A stretch of DNA of 64,000 bases from contig CAYZCW010000001.1 of NCBI GenBank assembly GCA_964477035.1, forward strand, positions 62,001 to 126,000. Reading direction: 5' to 3'. Below, in pieces: positions 62,596 through 64,000 of this stretch. The notes under the pieces are model-generated. The model saw only the letters and a list, made by a program, of their open reading frames with translations. It was not told where the DNA came from and did not search any database. The stretch is from SLSG01 sp964477035. GTDB lineage: Bacteria; Bacteroidota; Bacteroidia; Bacteroidales; UBA7960. How positions within the stretch are numbered: the first letter of the stretch is position 1; the number at the start of each line of letters is the position of its first letter. Position numbers and translations under genes: made by a program.

Positions 62596-62626
62596 GAGCC
62601 CGCTTAACAAAAAGCGGGCTCTTTTT
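62596..62626 (+). terminator. trp attenuator terminator
   Basis: GAGCCCGC (62596-62603), 10-nt loop, GCGGGCTC (62614-62621), then TTTTTATTT. The sequence GTTAAGCG in the leader (62541-62548) is perfectly complementary over 8 bp to CGCTTAAC (62601-62608), which covers the top of the 5' arm and the loop. It starts 22 nt after the last Trp codon and ends 11 nt before the leader stop. A ribosome stalled at Trp would leave it free; one at the stop codon would mask it. Confidence 0.92.
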
Positions 62627-62650
62627 ATTTAATGAACTGCCCATCCGACG

Positions 62651-64000
62651 ATGAAACCAAAGAAGAAAATGCCTTTGCAGGATGAAGCTGCTTTCCGGTC
62701 CGGTCCTTCCGGCGGACAGCGCGGCCAGGAAGCGGTTCTGCCGCTGAAGGCCAGTCAGCGACGACTGCAGGCAGATACCTTCACTCCCGTGGGGATCTAC
62801 CTGCGCCTGCGCGATGCCTACCCGCAGAGCATCCTGTTGGAATGCTCCGATTACAGCTCCCGCCACGACTCCTGGTCCTACATCTGCCTGCAGCCGTTGC
62901 TCGGTTTTGAGGTCAGGGAGGACCGGCTTATATTGCGCGAACCCGGTCAGCCAGACCGCAACGAGGCCCTGACGCAGGCTCCCCTGCCCGGCCGGATTGC
63001 CCGTTTCATGGACCGGGTCCGCATCGACGGACCCTGCGACGACAAGACGTATCCCGGGCTGTTCGGATTCACTGCCTACGATGCCGCCAGTCTGTTCGAC
63101 AGCGTGGCGTTGACACGGACGGAAAAGGGGCGGGAAGCGGTGCCCTTGCTGAGGTACGACCTCTATCAGGTGGTGATTGCCTTCAACCATTTTAATGACA
63201 CCTTGAGCATCTGTGAGGTCCGTCCGGAAGGCCTGGAAGCGGAGATGCCCCGGGTTCTGTCCCTGCTGGCCAACCGGAACGCCACCAGCTTCCCCTTCTT
63301 CATCAGGGGGGAGGAGCGCTCCCTGACCGGGGACGACCGCTTCCGCGAAATGGTCGCCGGCGGCATGGCCCACTGTGCCCGGGGGGATGTGTTCCAGATC
63401 GTTTTGTCGAGGCGGTTCGAGCAGGATTTTTCAGGGGACGAGTTCAACGTGTACCGGGCCCTTCGGTCGGTCAACCCCTCTCCGTACCTGTTCTACTTCG
63501 ATTATTTGGGCTACAAGCTGTTCGGTTCTTCTCCGGAGGCCCAGCTGCGTGTCGGCGGGGGCAGGGCGGTGATCAACCCCATCGCAGGCACGGTGGTCCG
63601 TACGGGCGATCCGGAAAAGGATGCCAGGCTGACCCGGCAGTTGCTTGAGGACCAAAAAGAAAATTCGGAGCACTGCATGCTGGTGGACCTGGCCCGCAAC
63701 GATCTGAGCAAGCACGCGGATACGGTCAGCGTGGACAGCTTCAGGGAGGTGCAGACCTATTCGCATGTCATCCATCTGGTATCGACTGTCAGCGGGAGAA
63801 TAAACGGCCACAAACCCGTTTACGGTTTGTTTGCCGACACCTTCCCGGCCGGCACGCTCACCGGGGCTCCCAAGTACCGGGCCATGGAGTTGATCGATCA
63901 TTTTGAGGCGTTGCCGCGGGGTTTCTACGGGGGCGCGATCGGCTTCATGGGACTGGACGGAATCCTCAACCATGCCATCATGATCCGGTCTTTCATGAGC
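62651..64000 (+). CDS. trpE: Anthranilate synthase component I, 3' end cut by window edge
   Basis: Makes anthranilate from chorismate with TrpG glutaminase; first step of tryptophan synthesis. 450 codons are visible. The C-terminal chorismate-binding domain shows DVFQIVLSRRF, NPSPYLFYFDY, LFGSSPEAQL, PIAGTVVRTG, ENSEHCMLVDLARNDL and FPAGTLTGAPKYRAMELID; only the final residues are missing. The Trp-feedback motif LLES reads LLECS (residues 62-66), a possible change. The N-terminal ~35 residues (Lys/Gln/Gly-rich) look like an extension. ATG 62651 follows the attenuator by 24 nt. Confidence 0.95.
   Translation, partial: MKPKKKMPLQDEAAFRSGPSGGQRGQEAVLPLKASQRRLQADTFTPVGIYLRLRDAYPQSILLECSDYSSRHDSWSYICLQPLLGFEVREDRLILREPGQPDRNEALTQAPLPGRIARFMDRVRIDGPCDDKTYPGLFGFTAYDAASLFDSVALTRTEKGREAVPLLRYDLYQVVIAFNHFNDTLSICEVRPEGLEAEMPRVLSLLANRNATSFPFFIRGEERSLTGDDRFREMVAGGMAHCARGDVFQIVLSRRFEQDFSGDEFNVYRALRSVNPSPYLFYFDYLGYKLFGSSPEAQLRVGGGRAVINPIAGTVVRTGDPEKDARLTRQLLEDQKENSEHCMLVDLARNDLSKHADTVSVDSFREVQTYSHVIHLVSTVSGRINGHKPVYGLFADTFPAGTLTGAPKYRAMELIDHFEALPRGFYGGAIGFMGLDGILNHAIMIRSFMS

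Noticed and set aside
62506..62600. Alternative trp pairing: GGCTCTGG (62506-62513) with CCGGAGCC (62593-62600)
   Set aside because: It uses the Trp codons themselves, which the stalled ribosome would cover, so it cannot be the antiterminator; the GTTAAGCG/CGCTTAAC pairing fits the mechanism.

Overview
This GC-rich window reads as chromosome of a free-living, amino-acid-prototrophic Bacteroidota, probably Bacteroidales-like. The main support is a complete type IX secretion (T9SS) core (porP, gldK, gldL, gldM, gldN), a T9SS-sorted C25 peptidase, an AroF-chorismate mutase fusion, a DUF3098 gene beside ftsX, and several TAnnTTTG-type -7 promoter elements. I see no rRNA, tRNA, IS element, prophage or CRISPR array.

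Layout. 1-3.6 kb (minus): glyS (cut by the left edge), a lipid kinase and asd, preceded by a GC-rich candidate structured RNA. 3.8-12.6 kb: a large secreted lamin-tail protein, comF, two tandem membrane-anchored coiled-coil paralogues, pheT and an unknown exported protein. 12.6-19.2 kb (minus): gingipain-like C25 protease, LolC/E-type permease, methyltransferase, rbfA. 19.4-22.5 kb (plus): adjacent class I and class II fumarases. 22.5-32.2 kb (minus): the T9SS locus gldN-gldM-gldL-gldK-porP, then an arginase-fold protein with degraded metal ligands, and topA. 32.4-44.5 kb: miaB; an ispD/queA/truB/uppP/DUF3098/ftsX cluster; pyrophosphatase, dprA, a glycosyltransferase, a ChaN-like protein, cytidine deaminase, and a small ytxH/holin-like envelope operon. 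44.5-48.8 kb: a metallophosphoesterase with a heptad-repeat region upstream, an SDR and a DUF255 thioredoxin-fold protein.

48.8-64 kb is an amino-acid biosynthesis island. The histidine operon (hisG-hisD-hisC/B fusion-hisH-hisA-hisF-hisIE) and a Phe/Tyr-shikimate operon (pheA-tyrA-aroF/CM-aroB-aroA-aroC) lie one behind the other on the minus strand. trpE diverges from pheA and runs off the right edge.

The most interesting result is that all three operons begin with a very short ORF packed with codons for the operon's own product (His-Thr-His4; Phe/Tyr-rich; Trp-Leu-Trp3), followed by a rho-independent terminator just before the first structural gene. This is the architecture of ribosome-mediated attenuation. 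For trp, an 8-bp perfect antiterminator sits where the classical model needs it. The second point of interest is the HisC-HisB fusion, together with the absence of any histidinol-phosphate phosphatase in the operon. Everything is read directly from sequence; no database search was run.
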